DNA of 64,000 nucleotides from Gellertiella hungarica (GCF_014197145.1 NZ_JACIEZ010000001.1:866890-930889); one strand, 5' to 3'. Numbered from the stretch's first letter, positions 1 through 7,593 are shown. The notes: a model not told the origin generated them from the sequence alone. A program made the numbers and translations.

Positions 1-374
1 CGCGGGGAGCGAAAGTCCTACTGTGCTGCCAGAAAATGAGGACGGGACGACCGAGAGGCGGACCTGCTAATTCGACCGACCGACCGACGGTTCAAGCCGA
101 ATGCAAACGCTCCTCCTGCCTTTCAGGTTGTCCTGAGGGGTAGGGGGAGCTTTGCTTGTCTCCCTCCCTTTTCTCGGGTTCATAACCTGAATTTCAATAG
201 AGGTTTAATACTCTTCTTGAGGTGGTAATTCTCGATAAGAAATATCTGTGATTTCAATGGCATCAGTTTTGTCAATGGTTGAAATTGCAACCGAACCAAA
301 AAAACCGACTCGACTCTAACCGTGACTCCTGCTTTTAAATCCGTGAACGGAATGAGAACAAACAGGAGATGATC
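1..374. other. Prophage stretch without a recognisable gene
   Basis: I find no convincing gene here. Positions 1-170 are GC-rich and contain a weak hairpin (GGGGGAG near 143 with CTCCCTC near 162). Positions 180-360 are clearly richer in A and T than the surroundings and probably carry the promoter of the small gene that starts at 375. A 72-codon frame on the minus strand spans 180-398 but has no recognisable domain or ribosome binding site and overlaps that gene. Confidence 0.5.
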
Positions 375-638
375 ATGTCGCGTGCTCCAGTCGATCACCC
401 AAACGCTATGCGCCTGGTTGTCGAGCTTGCGAGCCTATACGTGGCGTGTGATGATTGCGGCCATTCCCGCGTCCTGGACCTGAACAGCCTGAAGAAAGCC
501 GCTGCGCTGGGCGTCCACAACTACATGCAGCTCTGCCGGAAAATCCGCTGCAGCGAGTGCCCGAAGGTGCCGGTGTCAGCCAGAAACTTGACGATCCGCC
601 CGACTTGGGTGGCCGAGTCAGTCTACACTGTGGCGTGA
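375..638 (+). CDS. Small zinc-ribbon-like phage protein
   Basis: An 87-residue protein with two Cys pairs, C25-x2-C28 (CDDC) and C59-x2-C62 (CSEC), spaced as in a four-Cys zinc ribbon, plus an extra Cys54. Such ribbons bind nucleic acid or protein partners, but the exact role is not known. I chose ATG 375 rather than ATG 369 because AGGAG at 364-368 is correctly spaced for 375 and overlaps 369. The gene converges on the CI-like repressor and overlaps its 3' end by 16 bases, so it lies in the immunity region and could belong to a lysogeny or left-arm transcript. Confidence 0.55.
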   Translation: MSRAPVDHPNAMRLVVELASLYVACDDCGHSRVLDLNSLKKAAALGVHNYMQLCRKIRCSECPKVPVSARNLTIRPTWVAESVYTVA

Positions 639-1342
639 AACACGATCTTGTGCACCGAGAACACCTGCTTGGTGTCGAAGGTGAGTTCGTTCGCTTCGCC
701 CTCTTCGGGGTTGTGCTGCCATAGCCTGGTGACTTTCGATGACTGCGAGCGGAATTCCTTGATGTAGCTCTCGCGGCCGTTCTCTTCGTCGGTGACGATC
801 TGCACGACGACATCGTCACCAGTCCGAACCGGCTCATTGGGATTAATCCAAACGGTTTCGCCAGCCTTGAACCGCGGCTCCATAGACGTGCCGTAAACGC
901 GCACCGCGTAAGCGCCCTCGACGCCCTCGAGCATCGGCGGAACGAATAGTCGGCCCACCTCGGCACCATTGAGGATGAAGCGCCCGTTCGGGCCGGTCAC
1001 GGACTGTCCCAGCAGCGGGATGTAGCCGTCGCTCGTGAAGCTCTCGTAACGCGGCGGGAAGCTGGCGTTCGGTCGAGAACGGAACGCCGCGGGCTCTTCA
1101 CGATCGTCTTCGTCCTCAGTGTCGGCATCGCTGCCCTTGCCACGGAGCAACCAGTCCAGCGAGACCTTGAATCGGCGGGCATACAGCTCCGCCTCCCGTG
1201 TGATCCCGCGTGTACCGTTCTCGTGCTGCGCATAGGTCGAATAGGTGACGCCCAGGGATTCCGCGGCCGCTCTCGCGGTCTTGAACCCAGCTCGCTCACG
1301 CGCGGCCTTGAGCCGCTTACCAATTTCAACTGATTCTGCCAT
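623..1342 (-). CDS. CI-like phage repressor, HTH plus S24 peptidase domain
   Basis: A 239-residue repressor. Residues ~5-60 form an XRE-type helix-turn-helix that reads through the recognition helix (GVTYSTYAQHENG). An acidic linker follows (DADTEDEDDREE). The C-terminal half is a LexA/S24-type self-cleavage domain with the catalytic Ser in YGTSMEPRF and the general-base Lys in YIKEF. It should maintain lysogeny by binding the palindromes upstream and be inactivated by RecA-stimulated autocleavage. No AG cleavage dipeptide is obvious in the linker. A GTG at 1357 would add five residues; neither start has a good ribosome binding site, so the transcript may be leaderless. It is divergent from the Cro-like gene. 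Confidence 0.9.
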   Translation of the reverse strand: MAESVEIGKRLKAARERAGFKTARAAAESLGVTYSTYAQHENGTRGITREAELYARRFKVSLDWLLRGKGSDADTEDEDDREEPAAFRSRPNASFPPRYESFTSDGYIPLLGQSVTGPNGRFILNGAEVGRLFVPPMLEGVEGAYAVRVYGTSMEPRFKAGETVWINPNEPVRTGDDVVVQIVTDEENGRESYIKEFRSQSSKVTRLWQHNPEEGEANELTFDTKQVFSVHKIVFHATV

Positions 1343-1365
1343 GCGCACAGTCTGCACAAAATAAA

Positions 1366-1380
1366 AATGCGATAGGCATT
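1366..1380. promoter_or_regulatory. Putative repressor operator 1
   Basis: AATGC-GATAG-GCATT is a perfect inverted repeat with 5-base arms and a 5-base spacer. It lies between the divergent repressor and Cro-like genes and overlaps a TTGACA (1379-1384) that could be a rightward -35 element. Position and symmetry fit a CI/Cro operator. Binding is inferred. Confidence 0.6.
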
Positions 1381-1390
1381 GACAAGAAAG

Positions 1391-1405
1391 AATGCGAAAT
1401 GCATC
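1391..1405. promoter_or_regulatory. Putative repressor operator 2
   Basis: AATGC-GAAAT-GCATC repeats the operator 1 pattern with one arm mismatch. Its start is 25 bases from operator 1, about two and a half helical turns. It covers the region just upstream of the Cro-like start codons, so bound repressor would block transcription or start-site access of the early operon. Confidence 0.55.
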
Positions 1406-1413
1406 TTATGTGC

Positions 1414-1629
1414 ATGACGCACGAACCTACACACTCCGAAACCATCCGGACCGCGATGGCGACATTGGGTCTCAACCAGCCACGCTTCGCCGATGAACTG
1501 GGTGTTGACCAAGGCACTGTGTCCAAGTGGATCAACGGCAAGGCAAACCCGTCAGGGCCTGTCCTCAAGCTCATCGACCGGCTTCTGGCAGACCATGAGA
1601 GCCAGGCGATGGCGGAGGCATCCGAATGA
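1414..1629 (+). CDS. Cro-like helix-turn-helix regulator
   Basis: A 71-residue protein that is almost entirely one helix-turn-helix domain: NQPRFADELGV (helix 2) followed by DQGTVSKWINGK (recognition helix). It is divergent from the CI-like repressor and is the first gene of the rightward early operon, the position of Cro. It should compete at the two palindromes and favour lytic growth. The start is uncertain: ATG codons at 1399, 1408 and 1414 are all in frame and none has a Shine-Dalgarno match. Its stop overlaps the next small reading frame as ATGA. Confidence 0.75.
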   Translation: MTHEPTHSETIRTAMATLGLNQPRFADELGVDQGTVSKWINGKANPSGPVLKLIDRLLADHESQAMAEASE

Positions 1630-1715
1630 GCGCCGACCTGGACGCCATTGCACAGCGAGCCATTGAGCATCGCACCCATGACAATCGAAAGCAGATCGGG
1701 AGGCCGGCGAAATGA
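1626..1715 (+). CDS. 29-residue early phage peptide
   Basis: A 29-codon frame rich in charged residues (N-terminus MSADLDAIAQRA, C-terminus QIGRPAK). Its ATG overlaps the stop of the Cro-like gene (ATGA at 1626) and its own stop overlaps the ATG of the next gene (ATGA at 1712). This coupling at both ends is the main reason to believe it is translated. No function can be assigned. Confidence 0.4.
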   Translation: MSADLDAIAQRAIEHRTHDNRKQIGRPAK

Positions 1716-2095
1716 GCTGGAACCACGACATGTCCATGGCGCCACGAGATGGCTCGCATGTGATCCTCGCTCTGTCGAACAAACAGGTACTCCGCTCATA
1801 CTGGTGCGAGCCGAAAGGTGAACCGGCGCATTGGTGCATGCTGAGCCACAAGAACGACCCGGTGGCCTGGATGGCTTGGCCGGAGCATCCCTTCACAGCT
1901 GATCCCGCCGGTGCCGCAGATACGGCGGGTGATGATTTGCGCGCACCTGTTGCTGCGGAGCAGGGTCAAATTGCTCGGGAAGGGGATGCGCCCCGTGAAA
2001 CCGGCCGCGTCAGCGGTGCCGCTTCGGGCCCGAGCACTGCCCCCATCATCCTTCACCATCACATCTTCCTCGACGACGTGGGGTCCGGAGCATGA
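1712..2095 (+). CDS. DUF551-like early phage protein
   Basis: A 127-residue protein. The first ~60 residues follow the pattern common in phage DUF551-type proteins: an 'APRDG..VIL' start, a tryptophan mid-way and a final 'AWPEHP' stretch. The remaining half is Ala/Gly/Pro-rich and looks unstructured. The function of the family is unknown. It is coupled to neighbours by ATGA overlaps at both ends within the early operon. Confidence 0.5.
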   Translation: MSWNHDMSMAPRDGSHVILALSNKQVLRSYWCEPKGEPAHWCMLSHKNDPVAWMAWPEHPFTADPAGAADTAGDDLRAPVAAEQGQIAREGDAPRETGRVSGAASGPSTAPIILHHHIFLDDVGSGA

Positions 2096-2283
2096 ACCCG
2101 GTCTACTGGACTGCGCTATCGCTGACGGTTCTCGCCCTTATGGTGCTGGCCTTCATGATCCTGACGGTCATTCAAGCGGGCAAGCGCGGCGACGAAGTGA
2201 ACGATGCCGACGTAGCAGCTCCCGAAGGAGACCTGTCCTGGTGTTTCTTCGATGCTGACGATGATCGAGGTGAACGCAAATGA
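2092..2283 (+). CDS. Small single-span membrane protein
   Basis: A 63-residue protein with one hydrophobic helix at residues ~5-28 (WTALSLTVLALMVLAFMILT) followed by a positively charged turn and an acidic cytosolic tail. It should sit in the inner membrane. It belongs to the early operon, with ATGA overlaps at both ends. The role is unknown; superinfection exclusion or modulation of the host envelope would be typical guesses for such a protein but nothing in the sequence proves it. Confidence 0.5.
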   Translation: MNPVYWTALSLTVLALMVLAFMILTVIQAGKRGDEVNDADVAAPEGDLSWCFFDADDDRGERK

Positions 2284-2603
2284 GCGCGGCACTTCGTGAC
2301 GAGGTTCTGCATCGATTTGCATCGGTTCCTTTCGCCGAGACGGATTACAGCCCGGCCGCCCGCATCGTGCGGAAATTGGTTGCTGTCTATCCAGCGCAGA
2401 TCACGGGCAAGCAGCTTGCCCAGGAAGTCTTCCAGGACCCGCTGACTGGCAATGCCTTCGCGGCTCTCTGTCTTCATTTCAACCGGGCCAATGAGGCCCT
2501 CGCTCCCTGTGGTTTGGCGATCCGGCGGAGCGGAGGGGAACCTCATAGCACGTACTTCATCACTTCAACCAAAGGGGAAACCCGCCGAGCGCCTGCTCGG
2601 TAA
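2280..2603 (+). CDS. Winged-helix-like early phage protein
   Basis: A 107-residue protein. Residues ~40-95 (GKQLAQEVFQD, then AALCLHFNRANEALAPCG, then a strand-turn-strand ending TYFITS) resemble a winged-helix domain of the transcriptional-regulator C-terminal type. A similar layout occurs in the gene at 9861-10268. It may bind DNA at early promoters, but this is inference. Its start overlaps the upstream gene by ATGA. Confidence 0.45.
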   Translation: MSAALRDEVLHRFASVPFAETDYSPAARIVRKLVAVYPAQITGKQLAQEVFQDPLTGNAFAALCLHFNRANEALAPCGLAIRRSGGEPHSTYFITSTKGETRRAPAR

Positions 2604-2669
2604 CTTCGAACTTCGGCCTTGGCCGGCGTCCCTCTGTGCACAGGGAAAAAAGCACAGGGAACGTCGGAA

Positions 2670-3044
2670 ATGTCCGAAAATCGATTGGAGAAATCCGAAA
2701 TGTCGAGCGTCGAATTCGCATCAACAGCACTCAAGCGGCATGTGGCGCCGCGCGATTGTGCTGATTCCGTGAAAGAGCGCATCCGGATCGCGGCCCGGAA
2801 GCTCGGCTGGTCTTTCTCCAGAACCAAAGACGTCTGGTACGCCGACCCGCGCGTATCAATCGACGCCGACGAGTTGCGGGCAATCGAGGATGCAGCACGT
2901 GTCAGATACGCGCGCGAACAATTCCACTCAATCGATGAGCTCATTGCCGAGGCGGAAGCTCTCCTGGCTGGCCCTGAGGCGGATTTCTATCGCCCTCTGG
3001 TTACTGGCTTCCGCGCGGTCATTAGCGCGCTTCATCGCACCTGA
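2670..3044 (+). CDS. Hypothetical early phage protein
   Basis: A 124-residue protein of unknown function, mixed charged and helical. Its middle (SVKERIRIAARKLGWSFSRTKDVW) suggests a small DNA- or nucleotide-interacting fold of the kind seen in several rhizobial phage proteins. I place the start at ATG 2670 (AGGGA 14 bases upstream). An internal ATG at 2700 has an equally good TTGGAG upstream and would give 114 residues. It is the last gene before a strong terminator at 3056-3086. Confidence 0.55.
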   Translation: MSENRLEKSEMSSVEFASTALKRHVAPRDCADSVKERIRIAARKLGWSFSRTKDVWYADPRVSIDADELRAIEDAARVRYAREQFHSIDELIAEAEALLAGPEADFYRPLVTGFRAVISALHRT

Positions 3045-3055
3045 ATTGCCACCGG

Positions 3056-3086
3056 ACCTGTGACGCTCCGGCGCCACAGGTTTTTT
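3056..3086 (+). terminator. Rho-independent terminator of the first early operon
   Basis: ACCTGTG (3056-3062) pairs with CACAGGT (3075-3081), followed by six T residues (3081-3086). It ends the Cro-to-3044 transcription unit, so the downstream genes need read-through (antitermination) or their own promoter. Confidence 0.8.
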
Positions 3087-3133
3087 CAACACCTCAGCCG
3101 TCGGAAAATTCCGACAACCAAGGGACAAGGGAC

Positions 3134-3679
3134 ATGACCACGGGTGACAACACAAAGCTGAGTGCGGAGGATCGGCAGAAGCTATTTGCGCACCACTTCC
3201 GCAAGGAACTCGCCGCCGAGAATGCACGACGTATGGCGGTCGCCGAGAAAGCGGCGAACAGGAAGCTGGCAAAAGCAGCGGACCCGACCTTTACCGCCCA
3301 GAAGTTCGACCACTACCTGAAGGCCCATTTCGGAGAGGATGACCAGAAGCCCGTCGACAGGCTTCGGTCCGACCGGGAGAACCTCGAGTGGCTTGGCCTC
3401 ATCCCTTCCACGAGCGGCGGTGATCTGCTGGCACAGGCAGACCGTGTTGACCGTGAGGGAATGACCAGGGCGAAGGGCTACAAGGCTGGGCTGCTCGGCA
3501 TGGACCGGGTGTCCGGATACGACGCCGGGAGCGTCGACGACAAGCTCTGGCTCGAGAGTTACGACGCCGGCCGCACGGAGTACGAAACCGATATTCCCGA
3601 CATCCTCGCCCGCATCCAGTCGTCTCAGGACAGTGAGGAGCCTCCGGAAGGCGACCCCTTCGAAGATGATGCCGACTGA
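3134..3679 (+). CDS. Phage protein with ribosome-modulation-factor-like C-terminus
   Basis: A 181-residue protein with a good AAGGGA ribosome binding site. The N-terminal ~70 residues are highly charged and helical. Residues ~115-150 contain GYKAGLLG, an intervening tyrosine, then LWLESYDAGRTEYE. This is the paired G(Y)xAG...W(L)xxxxAG layout of ribosome modulation factor (Rmf), the small protein that dimerises 70S ribosomes in resting cells. An acidic tail ends the protein. The Rmf likeness is a motif-level judgement; a role in host ribosome control is inference. Confidence 0.5.
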   Translation: MTTGDNTKLSAEDRQKLFAHHFRKELAAENARRMAVAEKAANRKLAKAADPTFTAQKFDHYLKAHFGEDDQKPVDRLRSDRENLEWLGLIPSTSGGDLLAQADRVDREGMTRAKGYKAGLLGMDRVSGYDAGSVDDKLWLESYDAGRTEYETDIPDILARIQSSQDSEEPPEGDPFEDDAD

Positions 3680-3750
3680 CTACCAGAAGTTCCCCAGACC
3701 CGGTTGACGATCCTCCTCCCAAGCCAGCCGGGCACCTGCCCGGGGCGCGA

Positions 3751-4014
3751 ATGCCTCGGGACCCTCTCGCAGCGAAGAAAAGAATGAGAATTCACGTCGA
3801 CAGCACCAGCAGAGGCGAGAGCCGACTGACCCAGCGCCAGTCAACGATCGTCACGCTCCTGTCAGACGGCAACTCGGTCAAGGAGATCGCCCGTCTGCTG
3901 GGCATCAGCATCAGGACCGTGGAGCGACACATCGATGTCGCCCGGAAATCAACCGACACCCCGAACATCGCGGCGCTGGTGGCGAAGGCCATCAGGCAGC
4001 GGTGGATCAGCTGA
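3751..4014 (+). CDS. LuxR-type helix-turn-helix regulator
   Basis: An 87-residue protein whose C-terminal ~60 residues are a GerE/LuxR helix-turn-helix: LTQRQSTIVTLLSDGNSVKE, then LGISIRTVERHI. There is no receiver or ligand domain, so it is a stand-alone DNA-binding module. Such small LuxR-type proteins in phages are probably transcription regulators of the middle or late phase. ATG 3784 is an alternative start (76 residues) with a weak AAGAAAAG upstream. A GC-rich hairpin (CCGGGC-ACCT-GCCCGG, 3728-3743) precedes the gene. Confidence 0.7.
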   Translation: MPRDPLAAKKRMRIHVDSTSRGESRLTQRQSTIVTLLSDGNSVKEIARLLGISIRTVERHIDVARKSTDTPNIAALVAKAIRQRWIS

Positions 4015-4030
4015 ACAAGTGAGGAAATCA

Positions 4031-4651
4031 ATGATCGTCATGGGTCTTGACCTTGCCACCCGGTCCGGATGGGCCGTGAGGGACAGCGAAAAGCACCGCT
4101 CGACCATCCAGTGCGGAACGTTCTCGGTTCAGGACTATGCCTGGGAGGAGAAGTACCCCGTCGCAGCAAACCTCTTCTATCGGCTCGTGAAGGAGCACCA
4201 GCCGCATTTTGTCGCCATTGAGCGGCCGGAGCATGGCGTCCGCCAGTTCAAGAAGAAGGGCAAGGCGGACTTGACGGGCAAGGAGGAGATCGTTTCGACC
4301 ATCAACCCTGCCGCGCTCCAGCTTACCGGCATCGCCGGCGCCATCACTGCCATCTGCATGATGATGAAGATCCCCTTCGGTACCATCGCAGCCACCTCAT
4401 GGCGCCCGATTTATTATGGGAAGGGCGTGAAGCCAGGTGAGGGAGAAGACTGGAAGGACCTCGCCATCGCCACCTGCGAGCGCGAGAAGATCAAGCTCCC
4501 CAAGACCAAGGCCGAACAGCGTGATGCCGCCGAGGCAGTGGGTATCTGCACCTGCTGGGCCCGGTGCGACATCCCGAAAATCGAGTGGATGCAGGATCGG
4601 TTCATCGCTCTCCGTACCGGAGCCTTCGAGCAGAAGCGGAGGGTGGCATGA
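4031..4651 (+). CDS. RuvC-like Holliday junction resolvase
   Basis: A 206-residue protein with the RNase H-like fold signature of RuvC-type crossover junction endonucleases: MGLDLAT with Asp7, AIERPE with Glu64, and the late acidic pair in QRDAAEAV. In the phage it would resolve branched recombination or replication intermediates before packaging. ATG 4031 follows GAGG at 4021. A longer frame reaching up to 3935 overlaps the LuxR-type gene and is not needed. Its stop overlaps the start of the helicase-methyltransferase gene by 4 bases, suggesting coupling. Confidence 0.8.
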   Translation: MIVMGLDLATRSGWAVRDSEKHRSTIQCGTFSVQDYAWEEKYPVAANLFYRLVKEHQPHFVAIERPEHGVRQFKKKGKADLTGKEEIVSTINPAALQLTGIAGAITAICMMMKIPFGTIAATSWRPIYYGKGVKPGEGEDWKDLAIATCEREKIKLPKTKAEQRDAAEAVGICTCWARCDIPKIEWMQDRFIALRTGAFEQKRRVA

Positions 4652-7593
4652 GCGATTACGGTTCATTCCTTCGGGAGAAGGTGCGGCTCGCGCCGGCCTC
4701 CGGCATCGATATCGGGGCGCATCAGGTCAACCCGATCCTCAAGCCGCACCAGCGCGATCTCGTCGTATGGGGCGTCCGAGGTGGAAAGCGTGCCATCTTC
4801 GCCGCCTTCGGCCTTGGCAAGTCGGTAATTCAGATCGAGATCCTTCGCATCATCACGCAAGCTATTGGCGGCCGTGGACTTATAGTTCTCCCTCTCGGTG
4901 TTCGCCAGGAGTTCCGTCGCGACGGCCGTATGCTCGGCGTCGAGATCAAGTTCATCAGGTCGATAGAAGAGGCTGGGTCGACCGGCATCTACATGACCAA
5001 CTATGAAACCGTCCGCGACGGCAAGATCGACCCGAACGCATTTGACGCGGCCTCACTCGACGAGGCTTCGGTTCTTCGCTCCTATGGCTCCAAGACCTAT
5101 CAGACGTTCCTCTCGATGTTCGACGGCGTCCGGTACAGGTTCGTCGCTACAGCAACTCCCAGCCCGAACCGCTACAAGGAGCTGATCCACTATGCCGGCT
5201 TCCTCGGCATCATGGACACAGGGCAGGCCCTGACCCGCTTCTTCCAGCGCGACAGCACCCAGGCCAACAACCTCACGCTATATCCTCACAAGGAGCGCGA
5301 GTTCTGGCTCTGGCTCAACAGCTGGGCGATTTTTCTGCAGCGACCATCAGATCTCGGATACTCTGATGATGGATATGATCTGCCTCCCATGAGCGTGATC
5401 TATCACGAGGTGCAATCCGACATCGCAGACGGTGGCGTTGATAGAGACGGGCAGACAGTACTTTTCAAGGACGCTGCCATAGGTGTTGTGTCGGCTTCGA
5501 AAGAGAAGCGCGAGACGCTGAAAGCGCGTGTCGCAAAGGTAATGGAGATCCTGAATGTCGAAGGAATCGGAGCGGGAACGCAATGCGCGGCGCAGGCAGA
5601 CCAAGGAGTATCGCGAGTATCAGCGGAACTACCAGCGCGAGCGGTATCATCGCGTCAAGGAGCAGGTGAAGGAATATCGGGAAACGCCGGCGCGGAAGGC
5701 TTACATGGCCGCGTACGTGAAGAAGAACAGGGCGAAGCACAGGCATGCGGCAAAGCTGAAAACGTACGGGCTTGTGCAGGAGCAGTTGACGGCGCTTCTG
5801 GAGCACCAGGAGCATCAGTGCCCGATCTGCCTGAAGTTCCTTGCCTATCCAGTGACACCATCGATCGACCACTCCCATCAGACAGGCGTGGTGCGAGGAG
5901 TGCTCTGCCGGAAGTGCAACGCCGCGATCGGGCTTCTGGAAGAGAACACGGACAACCTGGAGCGAGCGATCGAGTACCTGAGTATTCATCGGCGGCGCGA
6001 AATCAACAGTGTGTTATCTGGTGCGATCTCAACGACGAACAGCAAGCCATCGAGCGAGAGCTCATTGCTGCCGGCATAACGGTATCTTCGCTTTACGGCT
6101 CACAGACGCTTGATGAGCGGGAAAAGCTGCTAGACGACTGGAAAGCCGGTCGGACCACCGTGTTTCTGTCCAAGCCGACCATGTATGGGTCCGGTGTCAA
6201 TCTGCAGCAATGCAGCAGGATGATCTTCTCCGGGATCACCTTCAAGTTCAACGACACAATCCAAGCCATTCACCGGGTCTACCGCTTCCTACAGTCGGCG
6301 CCCGTATCCATTCACATCATCTACGCCGAGAGCGAGCGCGAGGTTCTCCGCACGCTGCAGGGCAAATGGGAAGCGCACAATCACATGGTGGCGAACATGA
6401 GCGAGATCATTCGCGAGCATGGGCTCGACAAACTGTCAGCGGCCGAGGTCCTGACCCGAACCATTGGCGTTGAGCGCATCGAGGCGAGAGGAGAGGGTTG
6501 GCTGGTGGCGAATAACGATTGCGTCGAGGAAGCCCGGGCAATGGCTGACAACTCCGTCGATCTGATCGTGACCTCGATACCGTTCTCGAACCACTACGAG
6601 TACACCCCGAGCTACAACGACTTCGGTCACACGGACAGCGATGACCACTTCTTCCAGCAAATGGACTTCCTGACGCCTGAGCTCCTGAGGATCCTCAAGC
6701 CAGGCCGTGTCTATGCCTGCCACACGAAGGACCGGATCCTCTTTGGCAATGTGACTGGCATGGGTATGCCCACGGTCAACCCGTTTCACGCCCGCACCCT
6801 GTTCCACACGACCAGCCACGGCTTCGCCTACATGGGGATGATCACGGTCAACACGGACGTCGTGCGCGAGAACAACCAGACCTATCGGCTCGGATGGACC
6901 GAGAACTGCAAGGACGGGACCAAGATGGGTGTGGGCTCGCCAGAGTACATCCTCCTCTTCCGGAAGTTGCCTTCGGACACCTCGAAAGCCTACGCCGACG
7001 AGCGTGTGACCAAACAGAAGGAAGACTACACACGCGCCCGCTGGCAGGTCGACGCGCATGCATTCTGGCGGTCCTCCGGCGACCGGCTCCCAACCCCCGA
7101 GGAGCTGGCAACCCTTGGCCCAGACCTGCTCGCCAAGGCTTTCACCGAGTGGACGCTCAACAACGTTTATGACTACGAGACACACATCCGCATCGGTGAG
7201 GCGCTGGAGAAGCGCGGGGCCTTGCCATCAACATTCATGAGCCTCGCCCCGGGCGCCCACGACCCGTTCACCTGGCATGACGTCAACCGCATGCGCACCC
7301 TCAACGGGGACCAGACGAAGAAGGGGTTGGAGAACCACATCTGCCCTCTGCAGTTCGATATCGTCGACAGGCTGATCAAGCGCTTCTCGAATGAGGGCGA
7401 GCTTGTCTTCGACCCCTTTGGTGGGCTGTTCACCGTCCCATATCGGGCGCTCAGGTTGAAGCGCCGCGGGCGCGCCGTCGAACTCAATCCCGGCTACTTC
7501 CTCGACGGGATCAAATACCTCGAGGCGATGGAGCGCGAGATTTCCACCCCCACCATGTTCGACATCTTCGAACGGGGAGGTGAAGCAGCATGA
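4648..7593 (+). CDS. SNF2/DEAD-like helicase fused to a DNA methyltransferase, with a ~150-codon insertion
   Basis: A 981-codon frame. Residues ~30-303 are helicase RecA-like domain 1: Walker A variant AFGLGKS, LDEAS as the DEAx box, ATATPSPN as motif III. Residues ~455-600 are domain 2: WCDLNDEQ, GSGVNLQQ, then QAIHRVYRFLQ as motif VI. Residues ~615-981 are an N4/N6-type methyltransferase with motif IV-like DLIVTSIPF before motif I-like DPFGGLF and AVELNPGYF, the beta-type order. Residues ~304-453 are low-complexity Gly/Ala/Arg-rich sequence with no fold. This part is the +1-frame shadow of an inserted HNH gene (5555-6079). The frame stays open throughout, so the product may tolerate the linker. 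Start ATG 4648 overlaps the RuvC-like stop. Confidence 0.8.
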   Translation: MSDYGSFLREKVRLAPASGIDIGAHQVNPILKPHQRDLVVWGVRGGKRAIFAAFGLGKSVIQIEILRIITQAIGGRGLIVLPLGVRQEFRRDGRMLGVEIKFIRSIEEAGSTGIYMTNYETVRDGKIDPNAFDAASLDEASVLRSYGSKTYQTFLSMFDGVRYRFVATATPSPNRYKELIHYAGFLGIMDTGQALTRFFQRDSTQANNLTLYPHKEREFWLWLNSWAIFLQRPSDLGYSDDGYDLPPMSVIYHEVQSDIADGGVDRDGQTVLFKDAAIGVVSASKEKRETLKARVAKVMEILNVEGIGAGTQCAAQADQGVSRVSAELPARAVSSRQGAGEGISGNAGAEGLHGRVREEEQGEAQACGKAENVRACAGAVDGASGAPGASVPDLPEVPCLSSDTIDRPLPSDRRGARSALPEVQRRDRASGREHGQPGASDRVPEYSSAARNQQCVIWCDLNDEQQAIERELIAAGITVSSLYGSQTLDEREKLLDDWKAGRTTVFLSKPTMYGSGVNLQQCSRMIFSGITFKFNDTIQAIHRVYRFLQSAPVSIHIIYAESEREVLRTLQGKWEAHNHMVANMSEIIREHGLDKLSAAEVLTRTIGVERIEARGEGWLVANNDCVEEARAMADNSVDLIVTSIPFSNHYEYTPSYNDFGHTDSDDHFFQQMDFLTPELLRILKPGRVYACHTKDRILFGNVTGMGMPTVNPFHARTLFHTTSHGFAYMGMITVNTDVVRENNQTYRLGWTENCKDGTKMGVGSPEYILLFRKLPSDTSKAYADERVTKQKEDYTRARWQVDAHAFWRSSGDRLPTPEELATLGPDLLAKAFTEWTLNNVYDYETHIRIGEALEKRGALPSTFMSLAPGAHDPFTWHDVNRMRTLNGDQTKKGLENHICPLQFDIVDRLIKRFSNEGELVFDPFGGLFTVPYRALRLKRRGRAVELNPGYFLDGIKYLEAMEREISTPTMFDIFERGGEAA
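5555..6079 (+). CDS. HNH / endonuclease VII-type nuclease nested inside the helicase gene
   Basis: A 174-residue protein in the +1 frame of the surrounding helicase gene. Residues ~1-70 are a basic, Tyr/Arg-rich DNA-binding helix. Residues ~88-140 carry CPICLKF, then SIDHSHQTGVVRG, then LCRKCNAAIGLL, the zinc-binding and HNH layout of recombination endonuclease VII. The last ~25 residues read into the downstream helicase exon in the wrong frame. GGAG at 5544-5547 lies 7 bases before the ATG, so it can be translated on its own. It has the size and position of a free-standing homing endonuclease that invaded the helicase between its two RecA domains. Confidence 0.85.
   Translation: MSKESERERNARRRQTKEYREYQRNYQRERYHRVKEQVKEYRETPARKAYMAAYVKKNRAKHRHAAKLKTYGLVQEQLTALLEHQEHQCPICLKFLAYPVTPSIDHSHQTGVVRGVLCRKCNAAIGLLEENTDNLERAIEYLSIHRRREINSVLSGAISTTNSKPSSESSLLPA

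Noticed and set aside
180..398. 72-codon minus-strand frame in the AT-rich left stretch
   Set aside because: No ribosome site or domain, and it overlaps the start of the zinc-ribbon gene; more likely a promoter region.
5557..6003. Group I intron carrying the HNH gene in the helicase
   Set aside because: Nearly the whole insert is used by the HNH reading frame, leaving no room for an intron ribozyme core. The insert also keeps the helicase frame open.
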